Source of the DNA: CAWJEL01 sp964647255
GTDB taxonomy: Bacteria; Chloroflexota; Anaerolineae; CG2-30-64-16
NCBI GenBank assembly: GCA_964647255.1
Contig: CAZYGI010000010.1
Span: 19,535 to 83,534 of the forward strand
Length of the DNA stretch: 64,000 bases
Reading direction: 5' to 3'
Shown here piece after piece: positions 44,398 through 51,788 of the stretch. Numbering within the stretch: the stretch's first letter is position 1; each line of letters opens with the position of its first letter. The notes under the pieces were generated by a model that saw only the letters and a list, made by a program, of their open reading frames with translations, was not told where the DNA came from and ran no database searches. A program made the translations under genes and the position numbers.

Positions 44398-45423
44398 TTA
44401 TCGAGAGCGGCTATGAACAACCGCCTCCTGACGCACTTCCAATGCCGGGAGCATGGCCGGCACGACCTCGCGCATACGAGCCGTTGTATGCCGGACGAAA
44501 CGCGCCCGATCCAGATAGGGGGCAAACCCGCAGCCGGTCAACACGCCGCCCAATCCGCCCTCGTAGTCCCGCACCGTGACATAGACCGGCAGGCCGCGCC
44601 GGGCGGTCTGCTCGGTCGCGATCAATCGCAGGCCCTGGCCGATCAACGCCCGGAGCTCGCGACCGGTCAAGCTGTTGCCGCCCAACAGGCGGATCCAGTG
44701 GCCGGTGCGCCCAAGATGCACCTGGGCCGCACCGCGCACCTCGCCGGCTGGCTCCCAGACGATCCCGCGCCAGGCGTTCGGCTCCCACCAGGATAGTCGG
44801 GGGGAGCCCGCCTCACCGCTCACGGCCCCCTCCGCTTGTTGGACAAGGCGGGGGGTGCTGCGAAAATACAGCCGCTGCAAAGACCAACTGTCGCCGGGTC
44901 CCTGCGGCCGGAAACCGGCCTGTGCGCCGCCATCCGCGGCCACGGCGAGCCGGTAGATGGTCTCGCGGGTGTACAGGCTGAATCCCGCGTCCCGCAAACA
45001 CCGCTGTTCTGGGCTGCCGTCGGGGATGCTGGCAAAGATGCGCTGGAGGCCGTGGCTGGCCGCGGCCTGGCTGCAATAGCTCAACAACCGGCTCCAGATC
45101 GCAACCGCGGCCGGGTTGCAGAGCTCGGCGTCGCTTTGTGGGTCCGGCGCTTGACTGAGCGCAGGCGCCAGGTGCAGCAGATCAGCCTCGGGACGGCTGG
45201 CGCGCTCCGAGACCTGCACAAACCCGGCTAACCGTGCCTCGGCGGTCTGCTCGTCCAACACAAAAGTGGCCACACCCACCCCGGCCCAAGGCCAGGGTGC
45301 GGTCAAAGCCGTCCACAACGGATCGTGCGGGTGCGTCAGGGCATGCTCGATCGCCATCGGAACACCCGTCCGTTGCAGCCGCCGGACCAGCCAGACGTCG
45401 TTCAATCCAAAGGGGCGAATCAC
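44398..45423 (-). CDS. GNAT-fold-like protein of unknown function
   Basis: A 341-residue protein with two regions resembling tandem GNAT-like folds (GVATFVLDEQTAEARLAGFV in the first and VHLGRTGHWIRLLGGNSLTG in the second), but no clear Q/R-x-x-G-x-G acetyl-CoA motif. The start is GTG 45423. Its promoter TTGCCA-N17-TAGAAT is visible just upstream. It ends 52 bp before the R3H ATPase gene on the same strand, so it could be the first gene of the unit with R3H, tmk and the c-di-AMP receptor. The function is not known. Confidence 0.7.
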   Translation of the reverse strand: MIRPFGLNDVWLVRRLQRTGVPMAIEHALTHPHDPLWTALTAPWPWAGVGVATFVLDEQTAEARLAGFVQVSERASRPEADLLHLAPALSQAPDPQSDAELCNPAAVAIWSRLLSYCSQAAASHGLQRIFASIPDGSPEQRCLRDAGFSLYTRETIYRLAVAADGGAQAGFRPQGPGDSWSLQRLYFRSTPRLVQQAEGAVSGEAGSPRLSWWEPNAWRGIVWEPAGEVRGAAQVHLGRTGHWIRLLGGNSLTGRELRALIGQGLRLIATEQTARRGLPVYVTVRDYEGGLGGVLTGCGFAPYLDRARFVRHTTARMREVVPAMLPALEVRQEAVVHSRSR

Positions 45424-45458
45424 GTCGTCTCTGCTCCGTTGACTTACAATCCAGCGCG

Positions 45459-45487
45459 ATTCTACACGCTTTCCAGGTCATTGGCAA
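45459..45487 (-). promoter_or_regulatory. Promoter for the GNAT-like/R3H/tmk unit
   Basis: On the minus strand TTGCCA (45482-45487), 17 bp, TAGAAT (45459-45464), 36 bp before the GTG start. Confidence 0.6.
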
Positions 45488-45527
45488 GTGAATCGCGCAC
45501 CCGTCCCGACGCCAGCCTAAGATAAAG

Positions 45528-45556
45528 CAAGCCCCCGGCCGACGGCCGAGGGCTTG
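45528..45556 (-). terminator. Rho-independent terminator of cspA
   Basis: A 13-bp stem with one mismatch and a 3-base loop (caagccctcggcc / ggccgggggcttg on the minus strand), followed by CTTTATCTT, 24 bp after the cspA stop. Confidence 0.7.
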
Positions 45557-45579
45557 GATGTTTCAGCAGGATGCCGAGA

Positions 45580-45786
45580 TCAGAGTGCGCTGACCTTGAC
45601 TGCCTGGGGGCCCTTGGGGGTGTCTTCGATGACAAAGCTCACCCGTTCCCCGGCGTCCAGGTTGCGGAACCCCTCGCCCACAATATTGGAGTAGTGGACG
45701 AAAACATCCTTGTCCCCGCCATCAGGCGAGATGAAACCATAGCCCTTGCTGCGGCTAAACCACTTGACGACTCCAGTGCTCTCCAT
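45580..45786 (-). CDS. Cold-shock protein (CspA family)
   Basis: A 68-residue OB-fold RNA chaperone. The RNP motifs are KGYGFISP and DVFVHYSNI; the length is normal. AGGGGGGA precedes the ATG by about six bases. The gene has its own promoter about 160 bp upstream and a long leader containing a terminator-like hairpin (45861-45893), so expression is probably controlled after transcription starts. Confidence 0.95.
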   Translation of the reverse strand: MESTGVVKWFSRSKGYGFISPDGGDKDVFVHYSNIVGEGFRNLDAGERVSFVIEDTPKGPQAVKVSAL

Positions 45787-45940
45787 GAGAAAGTCCCCCC
45801 TTACTGGAAAAAACTAATCGCCGTGAAAACTCGTCACGGATAGGTTCGGGACATAACAAAAGCCACCGGGCTTTACGTTCAGCACCGGTGGCTGGTGACT
45901 GCGTTACTTCCCTACATCCTGCCGTGACAATCACGACCGA
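45787..45940 (-). promoter_or_regulatory. Long leader of cspA with internal attenuator-like structure
   Basis: The predicted transcript starts near 45940. It carries CGTGA-ttg-TCACG, then the terminator-like hairpin, then CCGTGA-N7-TCACGG just before the ribosome site. The first TCACGG could instead pair with the later CCGTGA, giving mutually exclusive folds around the hairpin. Confidence 0.45.
45852..45893 (-). terminator. Terminator-like hairpin within the cspA leader
   Basis: AGCCACCGG (minus strand 45893-45885) pairs perfectly with CCGGTGGCT (45869-45861) and is followed by TTTTGTT. It lies about 50-80 nt after the predicted cspA transcription start. It could be an attenuator or could end read-through from the LON-domain gene. 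Confidence 0.65.
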
Positions 45941-45946
45941 GTTGGG

Positions 45947-45976
45947 ATACTACCACGATTTGACACTTCCTGTCAA
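45947..45976 (-). promoter_or_regulatory. cspA promoter
   Basis: Minus strand TTGACA (45971-45976), 18 bp, TAGTAT (45947-45952). The -35 is part of an inverted repeat TTTGACA-N5-TGTCAAA that could be an operator. Confidence 0.6.
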
Positions 45977-45997
45977 ATACCCAATATAGCTTTCCTT

Positions 45998-46681
45998 TCA
46001 GTTGGGCAGAAGTGTGCCGCCCGGCCCGAACTGGCGCTCGCTGGGCCACTCCCGATGGGCGATGATCCATTCCAGGAGCGCGTTCTCGCGATCCAACAGG
46101 ACGATCTCCCGGCTCAGCACCGCCGAAAGCGCAGCCATGTCAAGGATCTCTTGTTTTTCCTGGTTGCCGATTTGCATCGCCACAGCCGCCAGATACCCGA
46201 CCTGGTGGGGAGTCTCCGGCGCCTGGTCCATCTGGATTTGCAGGCCCGCGGCATCGGCGATCAGCCGGATGTAGCGTTCGACCCGGCTGCGCACACGCGC
46301 TGCAAGCGCCCCGGTCGCCGGCGCGGCTGCGGCTGCAGGCAGGATTTCGACTTCGCCGCGCAAATAGGGCTGATCATGGATCAAGTGATGGATCCGGAAG
46401 CGATCCACGCCCACCGTGACGATGTTCATCGTGCCGTCGGCAAGATGGGAGCTTTCGACGATCCGCGCCACGGTTCCCACCCCGTGCGGCTCCGCGTCGC
46501 CGCCGACCTCTGCCCCGTGCTTAATCAGCACCACCCCGAACGGCAGCTCCTCGGCCAGACAGCGCCGGATCATCAGGCGGTAACAATCCTCAAAAATGTG
46601 CAAGGGGAGCAGTTGCCCCGGGAAAAGCACGGTATTGAGCGGAAAAAGCGACAGCTCGACCAGCGTGACGGTTTCATCCAT
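45998..46681 (-). CDS. LON N-terminal (substrate-binding) domain protein
   Basis: A 227-residue stand-alone LON/PUA-like domain. LSLFPLNTVLFPGQLLPLHI near the start, FGVVLIKHGAEVGG, VGTVARIVESSHLADGTMNI and VGVDRFRI match the Lon substrate-binding domain, without ATPase or protease parts. The C-terminal half is helical. GAGGTGATGT lies upstream of the ATG. The role may be substrate recognition or regulation of proteolysis; unproven in bacteria. Confidence 0.9.
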   Translation of the reverse strand: MDETVTLVELSLFPLNTVLFPGQLLPLHIFEDCYRLMIRRCLAEELPFGVVLIKHGAEVGGDAEPHGVGTVARIVESSHLADGTMNIVTVGVDRFRIHHLIHDQPYLRGEVEILPAAAAAPATGALAARVRSRVERYIRLIADAAGLQIQMDQAPETPHQVGYLAAVAMQIGNQEKQEILDMAALSAVLSREIVLLDRENALLEWIIAHREWPSERQFGPGGTLLPN

Positions 46682-46801
46682 ACATCACCTCTCGTTCGTT
46701 CTTGCTGGTGAACACCACGCAGCCATATTTCCCGCACATCATACACCGATCCGCGAAATGCCGCCAGTACTCCGGGGCGTTGAAAGGCCCCTCAGAAACA
46801 G

Positions 46802-46827
46802 CTTCGCCGCCCGTTTGGGCGGCGAAG
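46802..46827 (-). terminator. Hairpin downstream of sigA
   Basis: A perfect 11-bp GC stem (cttcgccgccc / gggcggcgaag) with a 4-base loop, 28 bp after the sigma-factor stop. On the minus strand it is followed by CTGTTTCTG, a weak T-rich tail. Confidence 0.55.
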
Positions 46828-46854
46828 GTCAGATGTTTCGCTAAAAAGCCGGGC

Positions 46855-48075
46855 TCAAGTGAGGTAGTCCCGCAGCTTCCGGCTGCGGCTGGGATGGCGC
46901 AGCCGGCCCAAGGCCTGTGCTTCGATCTGGCGAATGCGCTCGCGGGTCACGCCAAACTTCTTGCCGACTTCCTCCAGGGTGTACGAATAGCCATCCACCA
47001 ACCCGAAGCGGAGCTGCAAGATGCGCACCTCCCGCGGGGTCAGCGACTCGAAGATCTCGTCAATCACCTGGCGAAGCATCGTCTGCGAGGCGGAATCGGT
47101 GGGGCTGTCGGCCTCCGCATCCTCGATAAAGTCCCCCAGGTAGCTGTCTTCTTCCTCGCCGACCGGCATCTCCAACGAGAGGGGACGCTGCGAAACGCGA
47201 ATGATCTGCTCGACCTTGCGCGGCGGCACGCCCAAGCGCTCGGCGATCTCGTCCGTGGTCGGATCGCGGCCCAACTCCTGGACCAATTGCCGGCTGGTGC
47301 GGGTCAACCGGTTGATCTGCTCATACATGTGGACCGGCACACGGATCGTGCGGCCTTGATCGGCGATGGCGCGCGTGACCGCCTGCCGGATCCACCAGGT
47401 CGCATAGGTGCTGAACTTGTAGCCGCGGCGGTAGTCGAATTTCTTCACCGCCCGAATGAGGCCGATATTGCCTTCCTGAATCAGGTCCAGAAACGGAACT
47501 CCGCGGCCGACATACTTCTTGGCGACGCTGACCACCAACCGGGAGTTTGCCTTGATCAGGTGCTCCTGCGCCGCTTGCCCGTCTTTCACCGCCAGCAACT
47601 GCTTGTCACGCTCATCCAGGTTATCCACGCCCTGGGTTAGTTTCTGCCGCGCCTCACGGCCGCGCTCCATGCGCTTGGCCAGGGACACTTCCTCATCCGC
47701 GGTGAGGAGCGGAACCCGGCCGATCTCCTTGAGATACAGGCTGATCGAGTCATCAATGTCTATCAGATCCAGGTCAATGTCCAGTTCGACGGCCTCGGCC
47801 GCCTCTTCTTCGACGCCCGGCTCCTCCGGCGTCTCCTCCTCGCGAAAGGCGCCGACCTCGATGCCCTGCTCAAACAGGTTGGCAAAAAGATCCTCGAGCT
47901 GTTCCATGTTGGACTCAGCTTCGGGGAACACGGTCAGCACGTCATCATAGGTCACGAATCCCTGGTCGTGTCCAAGCACGACCAGTTGCTCGACAGCTTC
48001 GGCTGAGCGTCGAGCCAGATTGGCCCGCGGTTCGTCATCCAGCGGCAAATCCATTTGATCCAGCGGTGCGCTCAT
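46855..48075 (-). CDS. rpoD: RNA polymerase primary sigma factor (RpoD/SigA)
   Basis: A 406-residue sigma-70. Region 1.1 is acidic (EEETPEEPGVEEEAAEAVEL). Region 1.2 is ISLYLKEIGRVPLLTADEEV. Region 2 is ANSRLVVSVAKKYVGRGVPF, FLDLIQEGNIGLIRAVKKFD and YKFSTYATWWIRQAVTRAIA. Region 3 is EQINRLTRTSRQLVQELGRD. Region 4 is LTPREVRILQLRFGLVDGYS and VGKKFGVTRERIRQIEAQAL. Full conservation of 2.4 and 4.2 agrees with the TTGACA/TATAAT promoters in this window. ATG 48075 has GGGGAG seven bases upstream, so it was preferred over GTG 48081. Confidence 0.96.
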   Translation of the reverse strand: MSAPLDQMDLPLDDEPRANLARRSAEAVEQLVVLGHDQGFVTYDDVLTVFPEAESNMEQLEDLFANLFEQGIEVGAFREEETPEEPGVEEEAAEAVELDIDLDLIDIDDSISLYLKEIGRVPLLTADEEVSLAKRMERGREARQKLTQGVDNLDERDKQLLAVKDGQAAQEHLIKANSRLVVSVAKKYVGRGVPFLDLIQEGNIGLIRAVKKFDYRRGYKFSTYATWWIRQAVTRAIADQGRTIRVPVHMYEQINRLTRTSRQLVQELGRDPTTDEIAERLGVPPRKVEQIIRVSQRPLSLEMPVGEEEDSYLGDFIEDAEADSPTDSASQTMLRQVIDEIFESLTPREVRILQLRFGLVDGYSYTLEEVGKKFGVTRERIRQIEAQALGRLRHPSRSRKLRDYLT

Positions 48076-48113
48076 GAGCACACTCCCCTTCGCGTGTCAT
48101 TCTACGACTTCTT

Positions 48114-48131
48114 CCCACGCCGTGACGTGGG
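48114..48131 (-). terminator. Small hairpin between the methyltransferase and sigA
   Basis: CCCACG-ccgtga-CGTGGG. The stem is short and has no T-run, so it may be only a weak terminator or leader structure. Confidence 0.3.
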
Positions 48132-48154
48132 CTGCATTACGACTTCACCGACTC

Positions 48155-49078
48155 TTACGCAAGCGGCGTCTTGAAATCGTAGATTCCGCCAGCCGTTGAC
48201 CACACTGCACCGCAGGCCGTGCAGGTCAAGACCTCGGGGCCGGGCCTCAAAGCGGCGTTTTGACATTGCGGACACTGGAAGAGCTGGTCAGCGCCGGCCG
48301 CTGCACCGGCCGCAACGTGCGTTCTCAGCATCATGCTTGGGGAAAGCCCCAACGCTGCGCCCGGTCGTTGAAGCCAGCCATCCACCGCCGCCAGCCTGGC
48401 CGGTGCGACATGCCGCTTCAAAAACGGAAAGCGGAAATGAGACACCGCCAGCCCGACATCCACGGCAAACCCCGCGCGCCGCAGCTCGGCCGCTATCCAG
48501 TCCGGATGAAAATCAAAATTCAGCCGTGCAAACTCATACGGTGAGGGCTGAAAAGGCGACCAATCCTGACGCCGAGTCAAATAGCGAGCGATCGCCTTGA
48601 GGTTGCGTTTGTTCGCATATTCCAACACGTACACGCCACCAGCGCGCAGCACCGGCGCGATGTTGCGCAAAATGGCCGGCACATCTTCCATGTGGTGCAA
48701 CACGCGAACGGTGACAGCGGTGTCGCAGGCGCCAGCCGCCAGAGGAAGCCGATAGAGATCTGCGGCGACGTAGACGAAGCGCCCGCCCACGCCCAACCGT
48801 TCCTGCGCCTCCTGGAGACCCGATTTGGCATAGTCCAGCAGGATGACTTGCTCATAGCCGGCATAGAGATCCGCCAAACGGCCAAAGCCGGCGCCAAACT
48901 CGACGATCCGGCGGCCGTGCGACGGCAGCAGCTTACGCAAAGCGATCCGCTCGGCCAGGTCCTCATACTCGCGCCCCTGACCGTCCCAAAACCTGGCCCG
49001 ATAGCTTGTGCCTTCGTAATCGCAAATCGCGTGATCCAAAACCCGCTCCGCCAACTGCGCGTGTTTCACGTGAAACAC
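48155..49078 (-). CDS. Class I SAM-dependent methyltransferase with C-terminal zinc ribbon
   Basis: About 307 residues. SAM motif I is IVEFGAGFGRLADLYAGYEQ, the acidic residue follows in ILLDYAKSGL, and AADLYRLPLAAGACDTAVTV is motif II/III. It resembles ubiquinone/menaquinone-type and Trm112-linked enzymes. The C-terminal CPQCQNAALRPGPEVLTCTA with CGAVW is a Trm112-like zinc ribbon. The start is uncertain: GTG 49078 is given because a strong terminator (49122-49152) lies upstream, so longer frames would cross it. The start region overlaps an exact parS sequence. The substrate is unknown. Confidence 0.75.
   Translation of the reverse strand: MFHVKHAQLAERVLDHAICDYEGTSYRARFWDGQGREYEDLAERIALRKLLPSHGRRIVEFGAGFGRLADLYAGYEQVILLDYAKSGLQEAQERLGVGGRFVYVAADLYRLPLAAGACDTAVTVRVLHHMEDVPAILRNIAPVLRAGGVYVLEYANKRNLKAIARYLTRRQDWSPFQPSPYEFARLNFDFHPDWIAAELRRAGFAVDVGLAVSHFRFPFLKRHVAPARLAAVDGWLQRPGAALGLSPSMMLRTHVAAGAAAGADQLFQCPQCQNAALRPGPEVLTCTACGAVWSTAGGIYDFKTPLA
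49062..49077. promoter_or_regulatory. parS centromere-like site (ParB binding)
   Basis: The 16-bp palindrome TGTTTCACGTGAAACA matches the bacterial parS consensus at every position. It lies at the predicted start of the methyltransferase gene. parAB are not in the window. Confidence 0.85.
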
Positions 49079-49121
49079 CGGCGCCTGATATTTTCCGGGA
49101 TGAATGCTCGATAGCGAAGAA

Positions 49122-49152
49122 AAAGGGACGGTGGTCAACCCACCGTCCCTTT
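49122..49152 (-). terminator. Strong rho-independent terminator
   Basis: A perfect 13-bp stem (aaagggacggtgg / ccaccgtcccttt) with a 5-base loop, followed on the minus strand by TTTTTCTTC. It ends infA transcription before the methyltransferase gene, or attenuates a transcript from the TATAAT at 49173-49178. The minus-strand sequence CAACCCA just upstream of the stem is complementary to TGGGTTG in it. Confidence 0.85.
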
Positions 49153-49279
49153 GGGTTGCGCTACTGCGCCCCAATTATAACACGTCCTGTCAATCCCCTG
49201 TGCAACTTACGGTGATAAGACCTGTAACTAACCGCGCACTATCCAACACCGCAGCGAAGCCTGGGCCAGCCGGCAGAAG

Positions 49280-49519
49280 TCAGGCCGGGCTGCCGGGATT
49301 GCGATGCCGATAAACGATACGACCCTTGGTCAGATCATACGGCGAAAGTTCCACGCGCACCCGATCACCCAACAGGACACGAATGTAGTACTTCCGCATC
49401 TTGCCTGACAGGTAGGCCAGCACCTCGTAGTCATTTTCCAGCTTGACCCGAAACGTCGTGTTGGGCAATGCCTCGACGACTTTCCCGTCCATGGTCAGCT
49501 TGTCCTCTTGCTTTGTCAT
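49280..49519 (-). CDS. infA: Translation initiation factor IF-1
   Basis: A 79-residue OB-fold factor that binds the ribosomal A site. KVVEALPNTTFRVKLENDYE, VLAYLSGKMRKYYIRVLLGD and RVRVELSPYDLTKGRIVYRH are conserved throughout. The N-terminal MTKQEDKLTMDG is slightly longer than usual and the C-terminal NPGSPA is an extra tail. AAGGTGAGA precedes the ATG. It lies downstream of rpsU with a hairpin between. Confidence 0.96.
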   Translation of the reverse strand: MTKQEDKLTMDGKVVEALPNTTFRVKLENDYEVLAYLSGKMRKYYIRVLLGDRVRVELSPYDLTKGRIVYRHRNPGSPA

Positions 49520-49558
49520 GTCTTCTCACCTTCCCACATGGGATCCGGGCGGGCAGCG

Positions 49559-49588
49559 CAACCGGTGGTCAAGGATGACCACCGGTTG
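49559..49588 (-). terminator. Hairpin between rpsU and infA
   Basis: A perfect 13-bp stem caaccggtggtca / tgaccaccggttg with a 4-base loop. It lacks a T-run, so it may set the rpsU/infA ratio by partial termination or mRNA processing. Confidence 0.5.
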
Positions 49589-49628
49589 CCGCGTGCAATT
49601 CAGAGGGTAACCGCGCATGCGCAGCGCA

Positions 49629-49841
49629 TCAGCGCATGCTATCGCGCCCCTCGCGGCGGCGCTGAGCCTGTCGCGCTTTGCGAATCGCCTTCTGCTTCTT
49701 CAGTCGGCGCAGCTCGCTCGGAGGCGTGAACCAACGCTTCTTGCGCACGGTGGGCAGGATGCGCTCCTTCATCACTTCCTTGCGGAAGCGCTTGAGCAAC
49801 GACTCCTGAGATTCACCCGCTCGCAACGTAACCGTAGCCAT
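49629..49841 (-). CDS. rpsU: 30S ribosomal protein S21
   Basis: A 70-residue basic ribosomal protein. ATVTLRAGESQESLLKRFRK followed by EVMKERILPTVRKKRWFTPP and a strongly basic C-terminus is typical S21. AAAGGGGGTGA precedes the ATG. A strong promoter about 220 bp upstream gives an unusually long leader. Confidence 0.95.
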   Translation of the reverse strand: MATVTLRAGESQESLLKRFRKEVMKERILPTVRKKRWFTPPSELRRLKKQKAIRKARQAQRRREGRDSMR

Positions 49842-49894
49842 CTATGTCACCCCCTTTCCCGCCACAGCTTAGTCATCACACGTCCAGCCATTAC

Positions 49895-50062
49895 AACACG
49901 AAACCTCACCTTGCGGTGAGGCCCGTCGGATTTCACAGCCTGCAAACCGGCGTACACCTGCCGGGCCAGCGACCTGACCCAACGACGTACACCTCGATGA
50001 CGGATTGACTCCAATCAGGGCATGTGCACTCCTGCCAGAGAAACGTGTGTTGCTCTAGGGCC
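49895..50062 (-). ncRNA. Candidate small RNA or long leader upstream of rpsU
   Basis: A perfect TTGACA-N17-TATACT promoter fires into about 165 nt without a credible ORF, ending in a hairpin (49904-49921) followed by TTTCGTGTT. It contains two direct repeats of aggtgtacg about 36 bases apart and a small hairpin GATTG-gagt-CAATC. No known RNA family (SRP, 6S, tmRNA, T-box) was recognised. It may be an autonomous small RNA or an rpsU leader with an attenuator. Confidence 0.4.
49904..49921 (-). terminator. Terminator-like hairpin upstream of rpsU
   Basis: CCTCACC-gcaa-GGTGAGG on the minus strand, followed by TTTCGTGTT, about 140 nt after the predicted transcription start and 62 bp before rpsU. 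Confidence 0.55.
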
Positions 50063-50068
50063 GGTGAG

Positions 50069-50097
50069 AGTATAGCGCAAGCCGAAATGGATGTCAA
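50069..50097 (-). promoter_or_regulatory. Strong promoter upstream of rpsU
   Basis: Minus strand TTGACA (50092-50097), 17 bp, TATACT (50069-50074). Confidence 0.75.
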
Positions 50098-50116
50098 AAA
50101 CCGTGCCAGCCGCGGC

Positions 50117-51772
50117 CTATCCGCCACGCCTGCTGCCAGGCTCGCTTCCGCCGGGCCGGCGCAGATGGGCCATGATCCGCTGCCAGACCCCTTGAACCTG
50201 CTGCACTTCGCCCGGCGCAATGTCGCGAGCAGCATAGCGGGCGGCCACAAACGCCTCGGTCAGCGCCTGAAGGTCGGGTTGGGCGTCGGGCCAGGCCGCT
50301 TCCAAATCCCGAACGAACTCCAGCGGCGTTTTTGCGGGCGGACGGAGCAGACCGGCCTGGGCGGCCTGCTCCAGAGCCAGCAGGTACAGCCGACGCACCT
50401 GTTCCCGCGGCAGGAGATCGGCGAGCCGGCGGGGATGCGCGCCACCCGGACGCGCATGGCGCGTCCGGGCACGCCGCGCGCGCCGTTCGGCGCTCTCCTG
50501 CACAAGGCGCGTAAGCTGCGCTCGCCGCGCCCCCCACCAGAATCGCAGTTTGATCCACCAGGCAGCCTGCGCGAAGCCGACAAAGGACAGCTTGCCGTTG
50601 GCGTGCAGATAGGTGTACAGGAGATACCCGGCCGCCAACAGCACGACAACCCACACCGCGCCGCCGGTCAACCAATCAGGCAGCCGTCGCGTCATCTCCG
50701 CCTGCGTTGGGATGCTCGGCAAGGGCGGGGCAACAGGAGCATGCGCCTGTGAAGGCGCCTGACGCCCGAAAAGAAGCTGCAGGAGGTAGTCAATCAGTTG
50801 GGCCAGAAGCTGAAGCAGGGCGAGCAAGATCAGCAGCCCGCGCATCACCAATGCGATGACCCATTCAAGCGCGATAGCCAGCCAATTGGTGGACCCGTAC
50901 GGCAGCGCCAAGGCGAGAAGCGCCACACCCCCGACCACGATCACGCCGATCAGCCGCCACTGTCGGGTGACCGACGCCGCCGTGTCGAGCTGCTCGTTGT
51001 ACCAATGCCCCCGCAGCAGCGCCAGCCGCGCATCGCTCACCAGCACCAGACCGGCCAAGAAGTACACCAGCAGGCCGGCCAGCACATCCCCCGGCAGACC
51101 CAGGCTGGATAATCCGACCCTGACCAGCCCGCGGCTGTCCGTCGTCATGACCACGCGCGACAGGGCAGCCATAATCACCAGCGCAGTACCGGCCCACACC
51201 CACCGCTGAGCAAAGCGGCCGACGATCTCGCTGCGCGCCACGGGGCGAAACACCAACCACTGGCGGCGCGAATCGCCCCAGTCGTGCATCTCGCGCGCCG
51301 CGACCTCGTCCGGCTGGATGGCAAGATCGAGGAAGTCGCCCGTCATGCTGATTGCCAGGTTCCAGGGGATCAAGACCAGGATGCTGACCACGATGAATTC
51401 GCCGTCGGCGAAGGCGGCCGGGTGACGCAGCCAGGCGGCGAGCTGCGCCGCGGCCGGCCAGCCGGACACGGCCCACGTCACGATCCGCACGGCGATGATC
51501 AACAGACATATCTCACCCAGGCGAAACAAGGAGGTGCGGTTCTTGCGCCAGTTGGGGCGCCCCAGCCGGACAGTGTTGAATAGTCCCAGCGTCGCAGCCA
51601 GGGCCGCCAGCGGCAGCACGTAGGCGAACGGCCACGGCGCCACCATCCGGAGGATTGCGAGCGGGGCCGACAGGACGCTGGACGCCACCGCCACGATCAG
51701 CAGTGCTCGGAAGAGGCCGGTGCGCCAGCCGGTGTCCTGAAAATCCGCAAAGGATCGTCGTTGCTTGTTCAT
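50117..51772 (-). CDS. DUF4129-domain membrane protein
   Basis: A 551-residue protein with about seven or eight membrane segments (LLIVAVASSVLSAPLAIL onward) and a C-terminal cytoplasmic DUF4129 domain from about residue 470 (REQVRRLYLLALEQAAQAGL, then TPLEFVRDLEAAWPDAQPDL). Such proteins usually accompany a transglutaminase and a MoxR/DUF58 pair; here no transglutaminase domain is visible. ATG 51772 lies 16 bases after the DUF58 gene, so it is the last gene of the moxR operon. The function is unknown. Confidence 0.85.
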   Translation of the reverse strand: MNKQRRSFADFQDTGWRTGLFRALLIVAVASSVLSAPLAILRMVAPWPFAYVLPLAALAATLGLFNTVRLGRPNWRKNRTSLFRLGEICLLIIAVRIVTWAVSGWPAAAQLAAWLRHPAAFADGEFIVVSILVLIPWNLAISMTGDFLDLAIQPDEVAAREMHDWGDSRRQWLVFRPVARSEIVGRFAQRWVWAGTALVIMAALSRVVMTTDSRGLVRVGLSSLGLPGDVLAGLLVYFLAGLVLVSDARLALLRGHWYNEQLDTAASVTRQWRLIGVIVVGGVALLALALPYGSTNWLAIALEWVIALVMRGLLILLALLQLLAQLIDYLLQLLFGRQAPSQAHAPVAPPLPSIPTQAEMTRRLPDWLTGGAVWVVVLLAAGYLLYTYLHANGKLSFVGFAQAAWWIKLRFWWGARRAQLTRLVQESAERRARRARTRHARPGGAHPRRLADLLPREQVRRLYLLALEQAAQAGLLRPPAKTPLEFVRDLEAAWPDAQPDLQALTEAFVAARYAARDIAPGEVQQVQGVWQRIMAHLRRPGGSEPGSRRGG

Positions 51773-51788
51773 CGGAGCCGAACCCTGC

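Noticed and set aside
45787..45960. Known riboswitch (cobalamin or c-di-GMP) upstream of cspA
   Set aside because: Fragments look vaguely similar, but the conserved core elements of those aptamers are missing.
49062..49077. Replication origin
   Set aside because: Only a parS site is present. There are no DnaA-box cluster, dnaA/parAB genes or AT-rich unwinding region here.
49079..49174. Longer start for the methyltransferase
   Set aside because: The extended frame runs through a perfect rho-independent terminator.
49933..50250. A 105-codon ORF on the minus strand upstream of rpsU
   Set aside because: It crosses the strong promoter and the end of the DUF4129 gene in another frame, and its composition is not protein-like.
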